DNA of 64,000 nt from Spirosoma sp. (GTDB lineage: Bacteria; Bacteroidota; Bacteroidia; Cytophagales; Spirosomataceae): positions 62,001 through 126,000 of the forward strand of contig NZ_JAPLET010000019.1 of the NCBI RefSeq assembly GCF_026391055.1, given 5' to 3'. The notes below the pieces were generated by a model. It was not told the DNA's origin, ran no database searches, and saw only the letters and a list, made by a program, of their open reading frames with translations. The position numbers were made by a program, and so were the translations under genes. Shown here in pieces: positions 35,598 to 45,544 of the stretch (within the stretch, counting starts at the first letter, position 1; each line of letters starts with the position of its first letter).

Positions 35598-36437
35598 ATG
35601 ACGTTTTCTGAATTATCCCCCCGCCGTCAGGAACAGCTGATGGCTTTTGACCGGCTCCTGACCATCATGGACGAGTTGCGTGAGCAGTGTCCCTGGGATC
35701 GCAAACAGACGTTGGAAAGCCTGCGTCACTTAACCATTGAGGAAACATACGAACTCTCCGATGCCATCCTGGAAAATGATTTACCCGAAATCCGAAAAGA
35801 GATAGGGGATATTCAGCTACATCTGGTCTTTTATGCTAAAATTGCCTCCGAAGCACCTGCCGATTCGCCGGACCGATTTGATATAGCCGATGTATTGAAC
35901 AGCGTTTGTGAAAAACTTATCAGCCGCCACCCGCACATTTATCCGGATGCTAATGGTAGTAAAGTTATTGCCGAAAACGAAGAACAAGTAAAAGCTAACT
36001 GGGAGCAACTTAAGCTAAAAGAAGGGAACAAATCCGTGCTGAGCGGGGTGCCGGGTTCCCTGCCTGCCTTGGTAAAAGCTATGCGTATTCAGGAAAAAGC
36101 CAGGGGTGCCGGTTTCGACTGGGACGAAAAACAGCAGGTGTGGCAAAAAGTAGAAGAAGAGATGCAGGAGTTCAAAGCTGAATTTAATGCGGAGTCCGGA
36201 ATGGCGATTGATCCTCAACGGGCCGAAGCCGAGTTTGGTGACTTACTTTTTTCATTGGTCAACTACGCCCGTTTTATCGATATAAATCCTGAGACAGCTC
36301 TCGAACGCACCAACAAAAAATTCATTAAACGCTTTCAGTATATCGAAGAACGAGCCCGTGCCAATGGTCGAACACTCAGCAGCATGACACTAGCCGAGAT
36401 GGATGTATACTGGAACGAAGCCAAGAGCGTGGGGTAA
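35598..36437 (+). CDS. mazG: Nucleoside triphosphate pyrophosphohydrolase MazG
   Basis: 279 residues from the ATG at 35598 (MTFSELSPRRQ); a TTG eight codons upstream is less likely. Two MazG helical repeats: LREQCPWDRKQTLESLRHLT followed by EETYELSDAI and EIGDIQLHLVFYAKIA in the first, and EEEMQEFKAE with EFGDLLFSLVNYARF in the second. EExxE and ExxD metal ligands are kept in both. It removes non-canonical or excess NTPs by hydrolysis to NMP and pyrophosphate. Confidence 0.96.
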   Translation: MTFSELSPRRQEQLMAFDRLLTIMDELREQCPWDRKQTLESLRHLTIEETYELSDAILENDLPEIRKEIGDIQLHLVFYAKIASEAPADSPDRFDIADVLNSVCEKLISRHPHIYPDANGSKVIAENEEQVKANWEQLKLKEGNKSVLSGVPGSLPALVKAMRIQEKARGAGFDWDEKQQVWQKVEEEMQEFKAEFNAESGMAIDPQRAEAEFGDLLFSLVNYARFIDINPETALERTNKKFIKRFQYIEERARANGRTLSSMTLAEMDVYWNEAKSVG

Positions 36438-36487
36438 CGTATGCTTAATGACTTTTTGCACCCCACAACTAGATTATTCATCAAATC

Positions 36488-37231
36488 ATGCGCATTGCTT
36501 TTCTAACCGACATGCATCTGGGTGCCGAAGGTGAACTTCCGGAGGGAGTTGATGTTCGGCAAAATTTTCTCAAAGCACTGGCGTTCCTGACTGAGTTGAA
36601 GCCAAGCTGTTTGGTATTAGGTGGTGACTTTTGCATTTCTGCCGGCGACTCGTCCATCTATCAATGGGTGAAAAAACAGGTTGACGAACTACCTTTTCCA
36701 TACTATGTGATTCCGGGTAATCATGACGACCCAACGATGTTAGCCGATATCTTCAATAAAAGGCATGACTTGCACGGGGGAGAACTGTACTACGCGCTGT
36801 CGCTGGAAGGAAGGCCCACTTTATTTTTAGATTCATCAAAAGGGGGATTTTCCGACCAGCAATGGACCTGGTTTCGGGACTATTTATCCGCTCTTCGTGA
36901 CAACAATATTGTGGTGTTTATGCACCATCCGCCCCTACCGGCGGATGTTCAGTTTATGGACCGAAAATACCCCTTTCGGCAAAGCGAGGAGTTTATTGAA
37001 CTCGTTCGCGATTTACCTTGCCATGTAACGGTAATTTGCGGTCATTATCACGTCGAGAAAGTAGTGCAGCGTGGTAATTTATTAGTACTGATTTCTCCGT
37101 CTACCTTTTATCAGATGAAGCAGGATACAATCGGGTTCTCGGTTGATACCTTACGCGTTGGTATCCGCGAAATAAATTTGACCACTCATGGCACCAACAG
37201 TACTGTCTATTACGTAGATCCTAAAAGTTAA
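36488..37231 (+). CDS. Calcineurin-like metallophosphoesterase
   Basis: 247 residues. Five metal-binding motifs of the fold: FLTDMHLG, LVLGGDFC, VIPGNHDD, FMHHPPLP, and CGHYHVE. The layout is like class III cyclic nucleotide phosphodiesterases (CpdA/Icc), but substrate is not decidable. Cytoplasmic, no signal peptide. It follows mazG by 50 bases and may share its transcript. Confidence 0.9.
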   Translation: MRIAFLTDMHLGAEGELPEGVDVRQNFLKALAFLTELKPSCLVLGGDFCISAGDSSIYQWVKKQVDELPFPYYVIPGNHDDPTMLADIFNKRHDLHGGELYYALSLEGRPTLFLDSSKGGFSDQQWTWFRDYLSALRDNNIVVFMHHPPLPADVQFMDRKYPFRQSEEFIELVRDLPCHVTVICGHYHVEKVVQRGNLLVLISPSTFYQMKQDTIGFSVDTLRVGIREINLTTHGTNSTVYYVDPKS

Positions 37232-37427
37232 GCCCAGTGTTCAGATTATTTTACAATAGCGGCTTGCCACTCGTCAAACATGGAATGACTAACTCACACA
37301 TACAGAAAAGTACTATAACTATAGAGGAAAGTTATTATTCGGTATAGTTATAATTACTCAATATTATATAAATAAATTTAAAATCAAAAAATATTGTTTA
37401 TATAGAGTTTATATAGATCGTTTTTTA

Positions 37428-37435
37428 TAAATTTG
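37428..37435 (+). promoter_or_regulatory. Candidate -7 box before the 95-residue gene
   Basis: TAAATTTG, exact TAnnTTTG type, within a very AT-rich stretch (37300-37440) and 47 bases before the ATG at 37482. No -33 TTG at standard distance. It supports the small gene downstream being expressed. Confidence 0.4.
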
Positions 37436-37481
37436 CCAGACCTTCCGTATTTAATTTCGTACTTTCCTTGATAAGTAAAAT

Positions 37482-37769
37482 ATGGTATTACTTTTTACCA
37501 CCATTGATATACTAGGTAATGAGCGAGAATACTCGTGGTGGTTTTCCACTATGGAGTACGCTCTGGATGTGCTGAGTTCGTTATGCTCATCAGGCAAATG
37601 CATCTGTAAAGCTGAACTTATTGACCAGGGGCTTCACACGTCGCTTCCTATCGAGGCATTTGATGGAAGCCCTGTGTCATTGCCTATTCAGGAGCTGGAA
37701 AGCCAATGGCAGGAGTTGTTATATGCTCCAACTGCTGGTGATTCTACATGGCCGCTGGCAGGCTGGTAG
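37482..37769 (+). CDS. Small hypothetical protein
   Basis: 95 residues, ATG start, preceded by an AT-rich region with a candidate -7 box. Sequence features: WWFSTMEYALDVLSSLCSSG with a CxC-containing turn (CSSGKCIC) and an acidic/aromatic C-terminal part (LESQWQELLYAP). No signal peptide or known motif; no family recognised. Spacing, a sensible start and isolated position between two intergenic gaps argue that it is a real gene, but comparative evidence is lacking. Confidence 0.5.
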   Translation: MVLLFTTIDILGNEREYSWWFSTMEYALDVLSSLCSSGKCICKAELIDQGLHTSLPIEAFDGSPVSLPIQELESQWQELLYAPTAGDSTWPLAGW

Positions 37770-37840
37770 GTAGTAAACGTTTGTTACGGTGGCGAAATTA
37801 ACCCTATTTCCATTACACAGTTTAATCTCACTATAGCTGT

Positions 37841-37900
37841 AGGATGCAGGATAGATGAGTTAACCGTTTTCCAATATATCATCCATCCTGCGCCCTGCCT
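37841..37900. repeat. Imperfect palindrome downstream of guaB, probable terminator
   Basis: Core arms 37846-37858 and 37879-37891 pair at 12 of 13 positions; the arms contain short GGAT/GCAGG-like repeats. It lies just beyond the guaB stop on the minus strand. Confidence 0.6.
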
Positions 37901-37905
37901 CTTTT

Positions 37906-39378
37906 TTATCGTGCCGAATAATTCGGAGCTTCTTTCTGAATCTGAATATCGTGCGGGTGACTTTCGCGCGAACCGGCTGTGGTGATTTTTACAAATTTAG
38001 CCTGTTGAAGCGTCGGAATATCAATGGCGCCACAATACCCCATCCCGGCTTTCAGCCCACCAACCATCTGGTATATAATCTCCGAGACTTTACCTTTGAC
38101 CGGTACTCGGCCAACGATGCCTTCGGGTACCAGTTTCTTGATGTCATCTTCTGCATCCTGAAAATAGCGATCCTTCGAGCCGTCTTCCATGGCTTCTACA
38201 GACCCCATACCCCGGTAGGTTTTGAATCGGCGCCCTTCATACAGGACGACTTCGCCAGGTGCTTCTTCGGTACCCGCCAGAAGCGAACCAATCATGACGG
38301 TGCTGGCTCCTCCGGCAATGGCTTTGGTAATATCACCCGAAAAACGAATGCCGCCGTCAGCAATGACCGGAACACCCGTGCCCTGTAAGGCTTTTGCGGA
38401 TTCATAAACGGCTGTCAACTGCGGCATACCAATACCTGCAATGATCCGGGTGGTACAGATACTGCCAGGCCCTACGCCCACCTTTACCGCATCGGCACCA
38501 GCATCAGCCAGGGCTTTAGCTCCTTCACCAGTGGCTACGTTTCCGGCAATGACCTGTAGTTTAGGGAACAGTTCCTTGATTCCCCGAACAGCATCCAGAA
38601 CACCCTTCGAATGCCCGTGTGCGGTATCGACGCTGATCACGTCTACGCCCGCCTTCACTAGTGCTTCGATGCGCCGGTGCAAATCGGGCGTAACGCCAAC
38701 GGCAGCACCTACGCGTAAGCGCCCCAGTTCGTCTTTACAGGCGTTAGGATGGCTCTTTTTCTTCAGAATGTCTTTGTAGGTAATCAAACCGACCAACTGG
38801 TAGGTGTCATTGACAATCGGCAGTTTTTCAATCCGGTGCTGCTGAAGGATCGTCTCAGCTTCTTCGAGCGTTAGGCCTTCCCGGGCTGTAATCAGGTTTT
38901 TTTGTGTCATGACAGCCGTAACGGGCTTAGTCATATCGTGCTGAAACCGCAGATCCCGGTTGGTCAGAATGCCAACCAGCTTACCCGATTCGTCGATAAC
39001 CGGAATACCGCCAATTTTAAACTCGCGCATGATCTTGTGCGCGTCGCCTAAAGTAGCCGTTTCAAGAAGTGTGATGGGATCAATGATCATCCCACTTTCT
39101 GAGCGCTTGACTTTTCGAACCTGGTCGGCCTGAGCTTCAATGCTCATATTCTTGTGGATAATACCGATACCGCCTTCCTGCGCCATCGCAATAGCCAGTG
39201 CCGACTCAGTAACGGTGTCCATTGCCGCCGAAATGAGTGGAACGTTTAGCCGGATGTTGCGGGTAAGTTGGGCAACGGTTTGCGTATCGCGTGGGAGAAC
39301 CTCCGAATAGGCGGGTAGCAGCAGTACGTCGTCGTAGGTGAGAGCCTCGTAAAGAAATTTACTGGTATCTAAGCTCAT
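37906..39378 (-). CDS. guaB: Inosine-5'-monophosphate dehydrogenase
   Basis: 490 residues. The barrel holds two CBS domains (about residues 95-205: [20 protein letters not shown] ... [20 protein letters not shown]). Catalytic loop [15 protein letters not shown] carries the active-site Cys, and the flap has [10 protein letters not shown]. It oxidises IMP to XMP with NAD+, the first committed step of GMP synthesis. Minus strand, ATG start, candidate -7 box about 35 bases upstream. Confidence 0.98.
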   Translation of the reverse strand: MSLDTSKFLYEALTYDDVLLLPAYSEVLPRDTQTVAQLTRNIRLNVPLISAAMDTVTESALAIAMAQEGGIGIIHKNMSIEAQADQVRKVKRSESGMIIDPITLLETATLGDAHKIMREFKIGGIPVIDESGKLVGILTNRDLRFQHDMTKPVTAVMTQKNLITAREGLTLEEAETILQQHRIEKLPIVNDTYQLVGLITYKDILKKKSHPNACKDELGRLRVGAAVGVTPDLHRRIEALVKAGVDVISVDTAHGHSKGVLDAVRGIKELFPKLQVIAGNVATGEGAKALADAGADAVKVGVGPGSICTTRIIAGIGMPQLTAVYESAKALQGTGVPVIADGGIRFSGDITKAIAGGASTVMIGSLLAGTEEAPGEVVLYEGRRFKTYRGMGSVEAMEDGSKDRYFQDAEDDIKKLVPEGIVGRVPVKGKVSEIIYQMVGGLKAGMGYCGAIDIPTLQQAKFVKITTAGSRESHPHDIQIQKEAPNYSAR

Positions 39379-39409
39379 AGCAAATAAACAAGTGGTGTTA
39401 TTTGCCGGA

Positions 39410-39417
39410 CAAAAGTA
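39410..39417 (-). promoter_or_regulatory. Candidate -7 box of guaB
   Basis: TACTTTTG on the minus strand matches TAnnTTTG. A TTG lies on the same strand at 39433-39435, 15 bases upstream, slightly closer than the usual 17-23. The leader would be about 25 bases. Confidence 0.45.
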
Positions 39418-39527
39418 CGAAAAAAACTAATCCAACCAGCGTGTCGTTCAGGATTAATACTGATTTAACGATTTATTGACAGACTCCGTCAAAGGCAGAT
39501 ATGTTAGCCGACCGGAAAATGGACCTT

Positions 39528-39962
39528 TTAACCCGAGATTTTATCCAGTTTGATCCGGATCGTCTTGCCGCCGTCGCTAACGCTGAATTCGCAGTCGCCA
39601 AACTTAGGTGCTGACAGCTTGGGCCGGAAATCATTGCTGAATCCATAAGGCTCTTTTGGAATGCCAAACATCCGTTTATCCATTTTTCCGTTTCCATTTT
39701 CGTCGTGATACACCGCAATTGCGTACTCGCCGGGCTCAACCAAAAAGGTAGTTTGTACGCGTTCGTGCGTTGCGTCGACTTTTTTACCTTCTATGGGCTT
39801 CCCTTCGGGGAAATCTTTTCCGGGTTTAAAAAGAGCTACATACACGGCACCTTTTAACGTGCGAACGTTATGTACTTCAACGGTTAAGTTTGTTTTTTTA
39901 GGGGCATCCAGGTTTGGAAAACTAGCGAAGAAGAGTGTGAAAATCGAAAGCAAATAGAGCAT
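39528..39962 (-). CDS. DUF2141 secreted protein
   Basis: 144 residues. Signal peptide (MLYLLSIFTLFFASFP), then the DUF2141 beta-sandwich: LTVEVHNVRTLKGAVYVALF, EPGEYAIAVYHDENGNGKMD, FGIPKEPYGFSNDFRP. The DxNxNGxxD stretch looks like a calcium- or metal-binding turn. Function of the family is unknown; it is exported. Divergent from recJ, sharing a 40-base control region. Confidence 0.9.
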   Translation of the reverse strand: MLYLLSIFTLFFASFPNLDAPKKTNLTVEVHNVRTLKGAVYVALFKPGKDFPEGKPIEGKKVDATHERVQTTFLVEPGEYAIAVYHDENGNGKMDKRMFGIPKEPYGFSNDFRPKLSAPKFGDCEFSVSDGGKTIRIKLDKISG

Positions 39963-40002
39963 ACATTGAGTGTTTTTCTAAAAACGGATTTATCTTGCAA
40001 TT

Positions 40003-41757
40003 ATGATAGCCCAACCGCCCCCTGCTTCCAAACGATGGATCACGAAACCTTTGCCCGATTCAGCAGAGCAGCGGTCAGCTATTGAAACATTAACCAGTTC
40101 GCTGGGTGTTAGTCCTTTTTTGGCCGCACTTTTAGTCCAGCGTGGCGTACAAACCTACGAAGAAGCTCGGACGTTCTTTCGACCGGAGATCAATCATCTG
40201 CACAATCCGTTCGAAATGAAGGACATGGACAAGGCCATTACACGCCTGCAAATGGCCATGCTTCCCGAACGGCAGGAAAAAATTCTGATTTACGGCGACT
40301 ATGATGTCGATGGTACAACCTCGGTGGCACTCGTTTACGGATTTTTGAAAAGTTATCATCCGGCCATCGACTATTACATTCCCGACCGCTACAAAGAAGG
40401 GTATGGAATTTCGAAGCAAGGCATTCAATGGGCGGCCGAGAATGGCTTTTCACTGATAATCGCCCTCGATTGCGGCATTAAATCCATTGACCGGGTAGCC
40501 GAAGCCAAGGCCCTTGGCGTCGATTTTATTATCTGTGACCACCACCGCCCCGGCGATCAAATTCCCGACGCAGCCGCTGTACTTGACCCGAAACGGGACG
40601 ATTGTGCGTATCCTTACAAAGAACTGAGCGGTTGTGGCGTGGGCTTCAAATTGCTCCAGGCTTTTTGTCTGCACAAAGGCATTGACCTAAACGAGCTATA
40701 CCCAAGCCTTGATCTGGTGGCTGTCAGTATTGCATCGGACATTGTGCCGCTTACGGGCGAAAACCGGGTACTGGCTCATTACGGCCTGAAACACCTGAAT
40801 GCGTCGCCACGCACCGGGCTGAAAGCGCTGATTAAAATTGCCGGATTTTCGCGCGAGCTGGATATCACTAACCTGGTTTTTGGCCTGGGTCCCCGTATCA
40901 ATGCGGCCGGACGTATCCAGCATGCCAAAGCCGCCGTGCAGCTGTTACTGGCCGAGTCGGAAGAAGAAGCCGACGAATTCGCCATGGCGGTCAATAAACA
41001 CAACAACAGCCGACGCGAGTTTGACAGTTCAATGACCGAACAGGCGCTGGAGATGATTCGGGGCAACGAATCCTTACTTCAGGCGAAGAGTACAGTCTTG
41101 TTCGATGCCAGTTGGCATAAAGGCGTAATCGGCATCGTAGCATCGCGCTGCATTGAGCATTTTCATCGACCCACTATTATCCTGACACAGTCGAACGATA
41201 AAGCCGCCGGGTCGGCGCGGTCGGTGCCGGGTTTCGATGTGTACGAAGCGATTGAGGAGTGCGCTGATTTGCTGGAGCAGTTTGGCGGACACACCTTTGC
41301 CGCCGGAATGACGATGTCAGTGGACAACATCGATGCCTTCCGGAAAAAGTTTGAAGAAGTCGTTTCCAGCCGCATAAAAGAAGAACACCTCACTCCGCTG
41401 ATCGACATTGATCTACCGCTGGACTTTAGTGAAATCAGCGATAAGCTTTACCGGATTGTCCGGCAGATGGGACCATTCGGTCCGCATAATCTACAGCCGA
41501 CATTCATGACAGAGGATGTGTATCTGGTGAGTGAGCCGATCATCATGAAGGAAAAACACCTCAAAATAAACGTTCGGCAGGGCGATATGGCCCCTCGCCG
41601 GTCTGGACCTACCTTTACAGCTATTGGTTTTGGCATGGCGCATATGGCCGACTTACTCCGTCCCGGTAACCCCTTCTCTATTTGCTACCAGGTTGATCAG
41701 AATCATTTCAACGGGAATGTGTCGCTGCAACTGATGCTGAAGGATATAAAAGTATAA
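40003..41757 (+). CDS. recJ: Single-stranded-DNA-specific exonuclease RecJ
   Basis: 584 residues, usual family size. DHH-family motifs: YGDYDVDGTTSVAL, ALDCGIKS, CDHHRPGDQIP (the DHH motif) and ASDIVPLTGENR, then the DHHA1 part with GLGPRINAAGRI, WHKGVIGIVASRC, GSARSVPGFD and FGGHTFAAGMT. It is a 5'-3' exonuclease acting in mismatch repair, base excision and RecF-pathway recombination. recO lies 900 bases away. Confidence 0.98.
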   Translation: MIAQPPPASKRWITKPLPDSAEQRSAIETLTSSLGVSPFLAALLVQRGVQTYEEARTFFRPEINHLHNPFEMKDMDKAITRLQMAMLPERQEKILIYGDYDVDGTTSVALVYGFLKSYHPAIDYYIPDRYKEGYGISKQGIQWAAENGFSLIIALDCGIKSIDRVAEAKALGVDFIICDHHRPGDQIPDAAAVLDPKRDDCAYPYKELSGCGVGFKLLQAFCLHKGIDLNELYPSLDLVAVSIASDIVPLTGENRVLAHYGLKHLNASPRTGLKALIKIAGFSRELDITNLVFGLGPRINAAGRIQHAKAAVQLLLAESEEEADEFAMAVNKHNNSRREFDSSMTEQALEMIRGNESLLQAKSTVLFDASWHKGVIGIVASRCIEHFHRPTIILTQSNDKAAGSARSVPGFDVYEAIEECADLLEQFGGHTFAAGMTMSVDNIDAFRKKFEEVVSSRIKEEHLTPLIDIDLPLDFSEISDKLYRIVRQMGPFGPHNLQPTFMTEDVYLVSEPIIMKEKHLKINVRQGDMAPRRSGPTFTAIGFGMAHMADLLRPGNPFSICYQVDQNHFNGNVSLQLMLKDIKV

Positions 41758-41908
41758 GGCTCCCTTTTTCCATAAAATTTGTTAATAAACGGGTGTTGTC
41801 GCCTGTTGAAGCCAAAAATAGTTGGTGGTAGGATGGATTACCGCGAACTTTGTAATCGTCGCTGTCAGCTGTAGCTGTTTAGTCCGATGGTTTAGTGAAC
41901 GCCTTCAC

Positions 41909-42640
41909 ATGATTCTCAGAACTGAAAATTTAATAAAGAAATACGGGGCCAGGTTAGTCAATAACAACGTATCGTATCAGGTTGAAACCGGCGAAATCGT
42001 GGGACTACTCGGACCAAATGGTGCGGGTAAAACGACCTCTTTCTACATGGCTGTGGGGTTAGTAAAACCCAACAGCGGGAAGGTGTTTATCGACGATCTG
42101 GATGTGACCAACCTTCCTATGTACAAACGGGCTCGGCTCGGACTGGGCTATCTGGCGCAGGAAGCCTCCGTCTTTAGGGATTTGTCGGTAGAGGAAAACG
42201 TACTGGCCGTTCTCGAAATGACCGATCTTTCAAAAGCACAGCAAAAACAAAAAGTTGAAGAGCTGCTCGAAGAGTTTAGCCTCACGCACGTTCGGAAAAG
42301 CAAAGGAAAGGTGCTGTCCGGGGGCGAACGCCGACGCACTGAAATTGCCCGCGCGCTGGCCGTTGACCCGAAATTTATTCTGCTCGACGAACCTTTCGCT
42401 GGTGTTGACCCCATTGCGGTCGAGGACATTCAGAGTATCGTTGCCAAGCTCAAACACCGTAACATCGGCATCCTGATCACCGATCACAACGTAAACGAAA
42501 CACTCTCCATCACCGACCGGGCGTATCTACTCTTTGAAGGTAAAATCCTTAAGCAGGGCACCGCCGAGGAACTGGCCAACGACGAACAGGTACGCCGGGT
42601 ATACCTAGGGCAGCATTTCGAGCTGAAACGAAAAGTGTAG
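41909..42640 (+). CDS. lptB: LPS export ABC transporter ATP-binding protein
   Basis: 243 residues from the ATG at 41909 ([20 protein letters not shown]); the open frame extends 29 codons further but with unlikely sequence. Walker [12 protein letters not shown] loop [17 protein letters not shown], signature LSGGERRR, Walker [14 protein letters not shown] and switch His in [10 protein letters not shown] are characteristic of LptB. It powers extraction of lipopolysaccharide from the inner membrane with LptFG, which are encoded elsewhere. Confidence 0.97.
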   Translation: MILRTENLIKKYGARLVNNNVSYQVETGEIVGLLGPNGAGKTTSFYMAVGLVKPNSGKVFIDDLDVTNLPMYKRARLGLGYLAQEASVFRDLSVEENVLAVLEMTDLSKAQQKQKVEELLEEFSLTHVRKSKGKVLSGGERRRTEIARALAVDPKFILLDEPFAGVDPIAVEDIQSIVAKLKHRNIGILITDHNVNETLSITDRAYLLFEGKILKQGTAEELANDEQVRRVYLGQHFELKRKV

Positions 42641-42662
42641 TACCGCCCTTGGGCATATTGTG

Positions 42663-43355
42663 CTATCCAAAAACTTCGCGAAGTACCGGTAATGACTTTA
42701 CTTCGCCGAGGGAGTCGATGTGAATGTGATAGTATGATACAAGCGCATCTGCCAGTTCGTTGCGGGCGGAGCGGCTTAACTTAATGGGCGTGCCATAGGG
42801 TTGCCGGAGCATGACATTCAATGCCGTATCCATCTCCTCATCAGGCAGGAAAGGATAGGAGTTTTCCCGAAGCTGATCTTCAAATTCGCGTGCCGACTCA
42901 GGGCCGAAGCCCAGAAATGAAGAGAGCTTTAACAGGAACGCGAGGTGAAAGTTTTCGTAATTCGTTGTCGCTTCTTCCAGAAAAACCACCGACTCCACCA
43001 GAAAACGGAACAGCACAGGACTACCTGCTTCTTCCTTCAAAACTTTATTCAACATCTCCGTCACAAACATCGCAATAGTAGACTTCCCTACTTCGAAGGG
43101 TAAGCTCTGAAAAGGGTAGTTCGTTTTAACTTCCGAAAGTCGAGTCAGATCGCGGTCGCTTTTGTAATAAACGACCATTTCCAGCAAGGTTAGTGGCTGA
43201 AACAGAGCGATTTTGTTATTCTTGCTCCGGGCCGTTCGAACACTGTTGATAATGTAGCTTTGGAGGCCAAACTCCTCGGTGTACACGCGGGCAATAATGG
43301 ACGTTTCGCGGTAACGAATATAACTGAGGGCAATACCCCGTGTTTTTTGCAGCAT
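42663..43355 (-). CDS. recO: DNA repair protein RecO
   Basis: 230 residues from the ATG at 43355 (MLQKTRGIALSYIRYRETSI), which matches the usual N-terminal OB fold; the frame extends another 22 codons upstream. Typical RecO features: ARVYTEEFGLQSYIINSVR, ALFQPLTLLEMVVYYK, and the helical C-terminal part with FLLKLSSFLGFGPE. It helps load RecA on SSB-coated DNA. Convergent with lptB, divergent from the FAH-family gene. Confidence 0.94.
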   Translation of the reverse strand: MLQKTRGIALSYIRYRETSIIARVYTEEFGLQSYIINSVRTARSKNNKIALFQPLTLLEMVVYYKSDRDLTRLSEVKTNYPFQSLPFEVGKSTIAMFVTEMLNKVLKEEAGSPVLFRFLVESVVFLEEATTNYENFHLAFLLKLSSFLGFGPESAREFEDQLRENSYPFLPDEEMDTALNVMLRQPYGTPIKLSRSARNELADALVSYYHIHIDSLGEVKSLPVLREVFG

Positions 43356-43442
43356 CTGGGTTGACAGTAAACTATCTAATATAACACCTTTAAGGGATAA
43401 ATAGGTCTGTTTGTCGACCAATTACTGCTTAGTTTGTCCTCT

Positions 43443-44279
43443 ATGAAACTCTACAAAACCCGCTTCGGCACTGTCGTTGAATTAGAAAATCAATTTTATT
43501 CCGTCCCTGTCGATAGTTGGGATGAACTAATCAATCGGGATGATCTGCACGAATTTTTGACCACCCTCACTGCTGTAGCGCCATCAACCGACGAATTTCA
43601 AAGCTGGACGACGAATGGATTGCTGGCACCCATTGGCCGACAGGAAGTGTGGGCTTCGGGCGTTACCTACTTGCGTAGCCGAGATGCCCGAATGGAAGAG
43701 TCCAAAAAATCGGGAGGAGATAACTTTTATGACCGGGTTTACGACGCCGAACGGCCCGAACTGTTTTTTAAATCAACTCCCGAGCGCGTAATGGGGCCGG
43801 GCCAAAAGGTCCGCATCCGTGCAGACTCGAACTGGAATGTACCCGAGCCGGAGCTGACGCTTTTTATAACGTCATCGGGTAAGATCGTGGGTTACACCTG
43901 CGGCAATGACATGAGCTCTCGCAGCATCGAAGGGGAGAATCCGCTGTATCTGCCACAGGCCAAAAGTTACGATGGCAGCGCAGCCCTGGGACCGTGTCTG
44001 TACGTACCCGAAACGCCGATTTCGCCCGAGACACAAATAACTCTGGACATCGTTCGGGCGGGGCAGACTGCCTTTACCAACAGCATTGCCATTAACCAGA
44101 TGAAGCGGCAGCATACCGAACTTGTTTCGTATCTCTACCGCGAGTGCTCTTTTTCCTTTGGGTGTTTCCTGATGACCGGCACCGGCATCGTTCCGCCCGA
44201 TAGCTTCACGCTTCAACCGGGCGATGAAGTTAGAATTACTATTGAAGGAATCGGTACGCTGGAGAATGTAGTGGCCTGA
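43443..44279 (+). CDS. Fumarylacetoacetate hydrolase family protein
   Basis: 278 residues from the ATG at 43443. The FAH-fold metal-binding residues appear in [47 protein letters not shown], and [20 protein letters not shown]. Members hydrolyse or isomerise beta-diketo or 2-keto acids in aromatic or sugar-acid breakdown. The N-terminal part differs from tyrosine-pathway FAH, so a sugar-acid (ketodeoxy-acid type) role is possible but unsupported by neighbours. Confidence 0.9.
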   Translation: MKLYKTRFGTVVELENQFYSVPVDSWDELINRDDLHEFLTTLTAVAPSTDEFQSWTTNGLLAPIGRQEVWASGVTYLRSRDARMEESKKSGGDNFYDRVYDAERPELFFKSTPERVMGPGQKVRIRADSNWNVPEPELTLFITSSGKIVGYTCGNDMSSRSIEGENPLYLPQAKSYDGSAALGPCLYVPETPISPETQITLDIVRAGQTAFTNSIAINQMKRQHTELVSYLYRECSFSFGCFLMTGTGIVPPDSFTLQPGDEVRITIEGIGTLENVVA

Positions 44280-44290
44280 TCGAAATTTTA

Positions 44291-44324
44291 AATGTAGAGA
44301 CGCAAAGGGTTGCGTCTCTACATT
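44291..44324. terminator. Bidirectional terminator overlapping the purK stop
   Basis: Perfect 15-base stem 44291-44305 with 44310-44324 and a four-base loop. The distal arm covers the last codons of purK (stop at 44318-44320), so both convergent genes use the same hairpin. Confidence 0.8.
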
Positions 44325-45457
44325 GTTATCACTCGAATACCTTTCTGAACCTCAGCTACCTTCTCCCGCAGGGCATCCAGCGAATCGTCCATAACCGTTA
44401 CGTGGCCCATTTTACGAAAAGGTTTCGTGATGGCTTTGCCGTAGAAAAAAGGGAACACACCGGGCATAGCCAGTAAATGTTCCAATCCTTCGTATACAGC
44501 TGGACCCGTGTGGCCGTCTTCGCCAAGGAGATTCACCATGGCGGCTGGCTGGTAAATACTTGTATCGCCCATTGGGTAGTTGAGGATGGCCCGCCAATGC
44601 TGCTCAAACTGCGACGTAACATTAGCCCGGATGGTATGGTGGCCGCTGTTGTGGGGGCGTGGTGCCACTTCGTTAATCAATACATTGCCGAGCTTATCCA
44701 GAAATAATTCAACTGCCAGCAGGCCAACAATACCGAAAGCATCGGCCGTCCGATGGGCTATATCCTGAGCCTTTCGGTCAATCTCATCTGAAATTTCGGC
44801 GGGAGCAAACAGGTATTCAACCAGATTGAGTTCCGGATGAAAAACCATTTCAACCGTTGGGAAGGTCTGTACCTCGCCCCGTTCGTTTCGGGCAACAATA
44901 ACCGCCAGTTCCTTCTCGAAATCAACGGCTTTTTCTAGCACTCCCGGTGCATCGAAGGCTTTGCCCACATCGGCTACGGAAGCAATGCGCTGAACACCCC
45001 GGCCATCGTAACCATCCCGTCCCAGTTTGTGAAAAGCGGGTAAAATGTCGGGCTGATGAATTTCCACCAGAGCAACATCGGCCCGATTTTCGGTCAGAAT
45101 GAAATCGGCAGTGGGTAAGTTATGATCACGATAAAATTGCTTCTGTAGCCGTTTATCCTGGATGACCCGAATGACGGAAGGCTGTGGAAATACCTTCTTG
45201 CCTTCCCGTTCGAGTGCTTCGAGGGCGTCGACATTAACACGCTCAATTTCGATGGTCAGCACGTCGACAGATTGCCCGAACTGGTAAACCGTATCATAGT
45301 CGGTTAACGAGCCTTGAGTAAACTGACTACATAAATGCCGACAGGGGGCTTCTGCATCGGGGTCGAGGATATGAACGTGGAGGTTCCAGTCAATGGCGGC
45401 TTGTAAGAGCATCAGGCCAAGCTGGCCACCGCCGAGGATACCGATTGTGGGTGTCAA
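44318..45457 (-). CDS. purK: N5-carboxyaminoimidazole ribonucleotide synthase
   Basis: 379 residues. ATP-grasp enzyme: TPTIGILGGGQLGLMLLQAA at the N-terminus, QDKRLQKQFYRDHNLPTADF, KLGRDGYDGRGVQRI, VAVELFLDKLGNVLINEVAP and RPHNSGHHTI. It carboxylates AIR in purine synthesis. The start appears to be TTG (45455-45457), as no in-frame ATG lies upstream and the family start matches here. The 5' side has a repeat-built palindrome (45462-45531). Confidence 0.96.
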   Translation of the reverse strand: MTPTIGILGGGQLGLMLLQAAIDWNLHVHILDPDAEAPCRHLCSQFTQGSLTDYDTVYQFGQSVDVLTIEIERVNVDALEALEREGKKVFPQPSVIRVIQDKRLQKQFYRDHNLPTADFILTENRADVALVEIHQPDILPAFHKLGRDGYDGRGVQRIASVADVGKAFDAPGVLEKAVDFEKELAVIVARNERGEVQTFPTVEMVFHPELNLVEYLFAPAEISDEIDRKAQDIAHRTADAFGIVGLLAVELFLDKLGNVLINEVAPRPHNSGHHTIRANVTSQFEQHWRAILNYPMGDTSIYQPAAMVNLLGEDGHTGPAVYEGLEHLLAMPGVFPFFYGKAITKPFRKMGHVTVMDDSLDALREKVAEVQKGIRVITM

Positions 45458-45461
45458 AATG

Positions 45462-45531
45462 GTGAAAGAGTGAAAGAGTGAAAGAGTGAACTCGCAGGCA
45501 AAGTTATCGTTTCACGCTTTCGCTCTTTCAC
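45462..45531. repeat. Palindrome with 8-base tandem repeats before purK
   Basis: 45462-45490 is 3.6 copies of the octamer GTGAAAGA in tandem. 45511-45531 is an inverted, slightly diverged copy; the two pair at 19 of 21 positions. It lies 5 bases upstream of the purK start and 14 bases downstream of the GIN-domain stop. Confidence 0.8.
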
Positions 45532-45544
45532 ATTCCCGCTGTTT

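Noticed and set aside
45462..45490. Tandem octamers considered as a CRISPR or satellite
   Set aside because: Unit far too short and without spacers; treated as a simple repeat in a palindrome.
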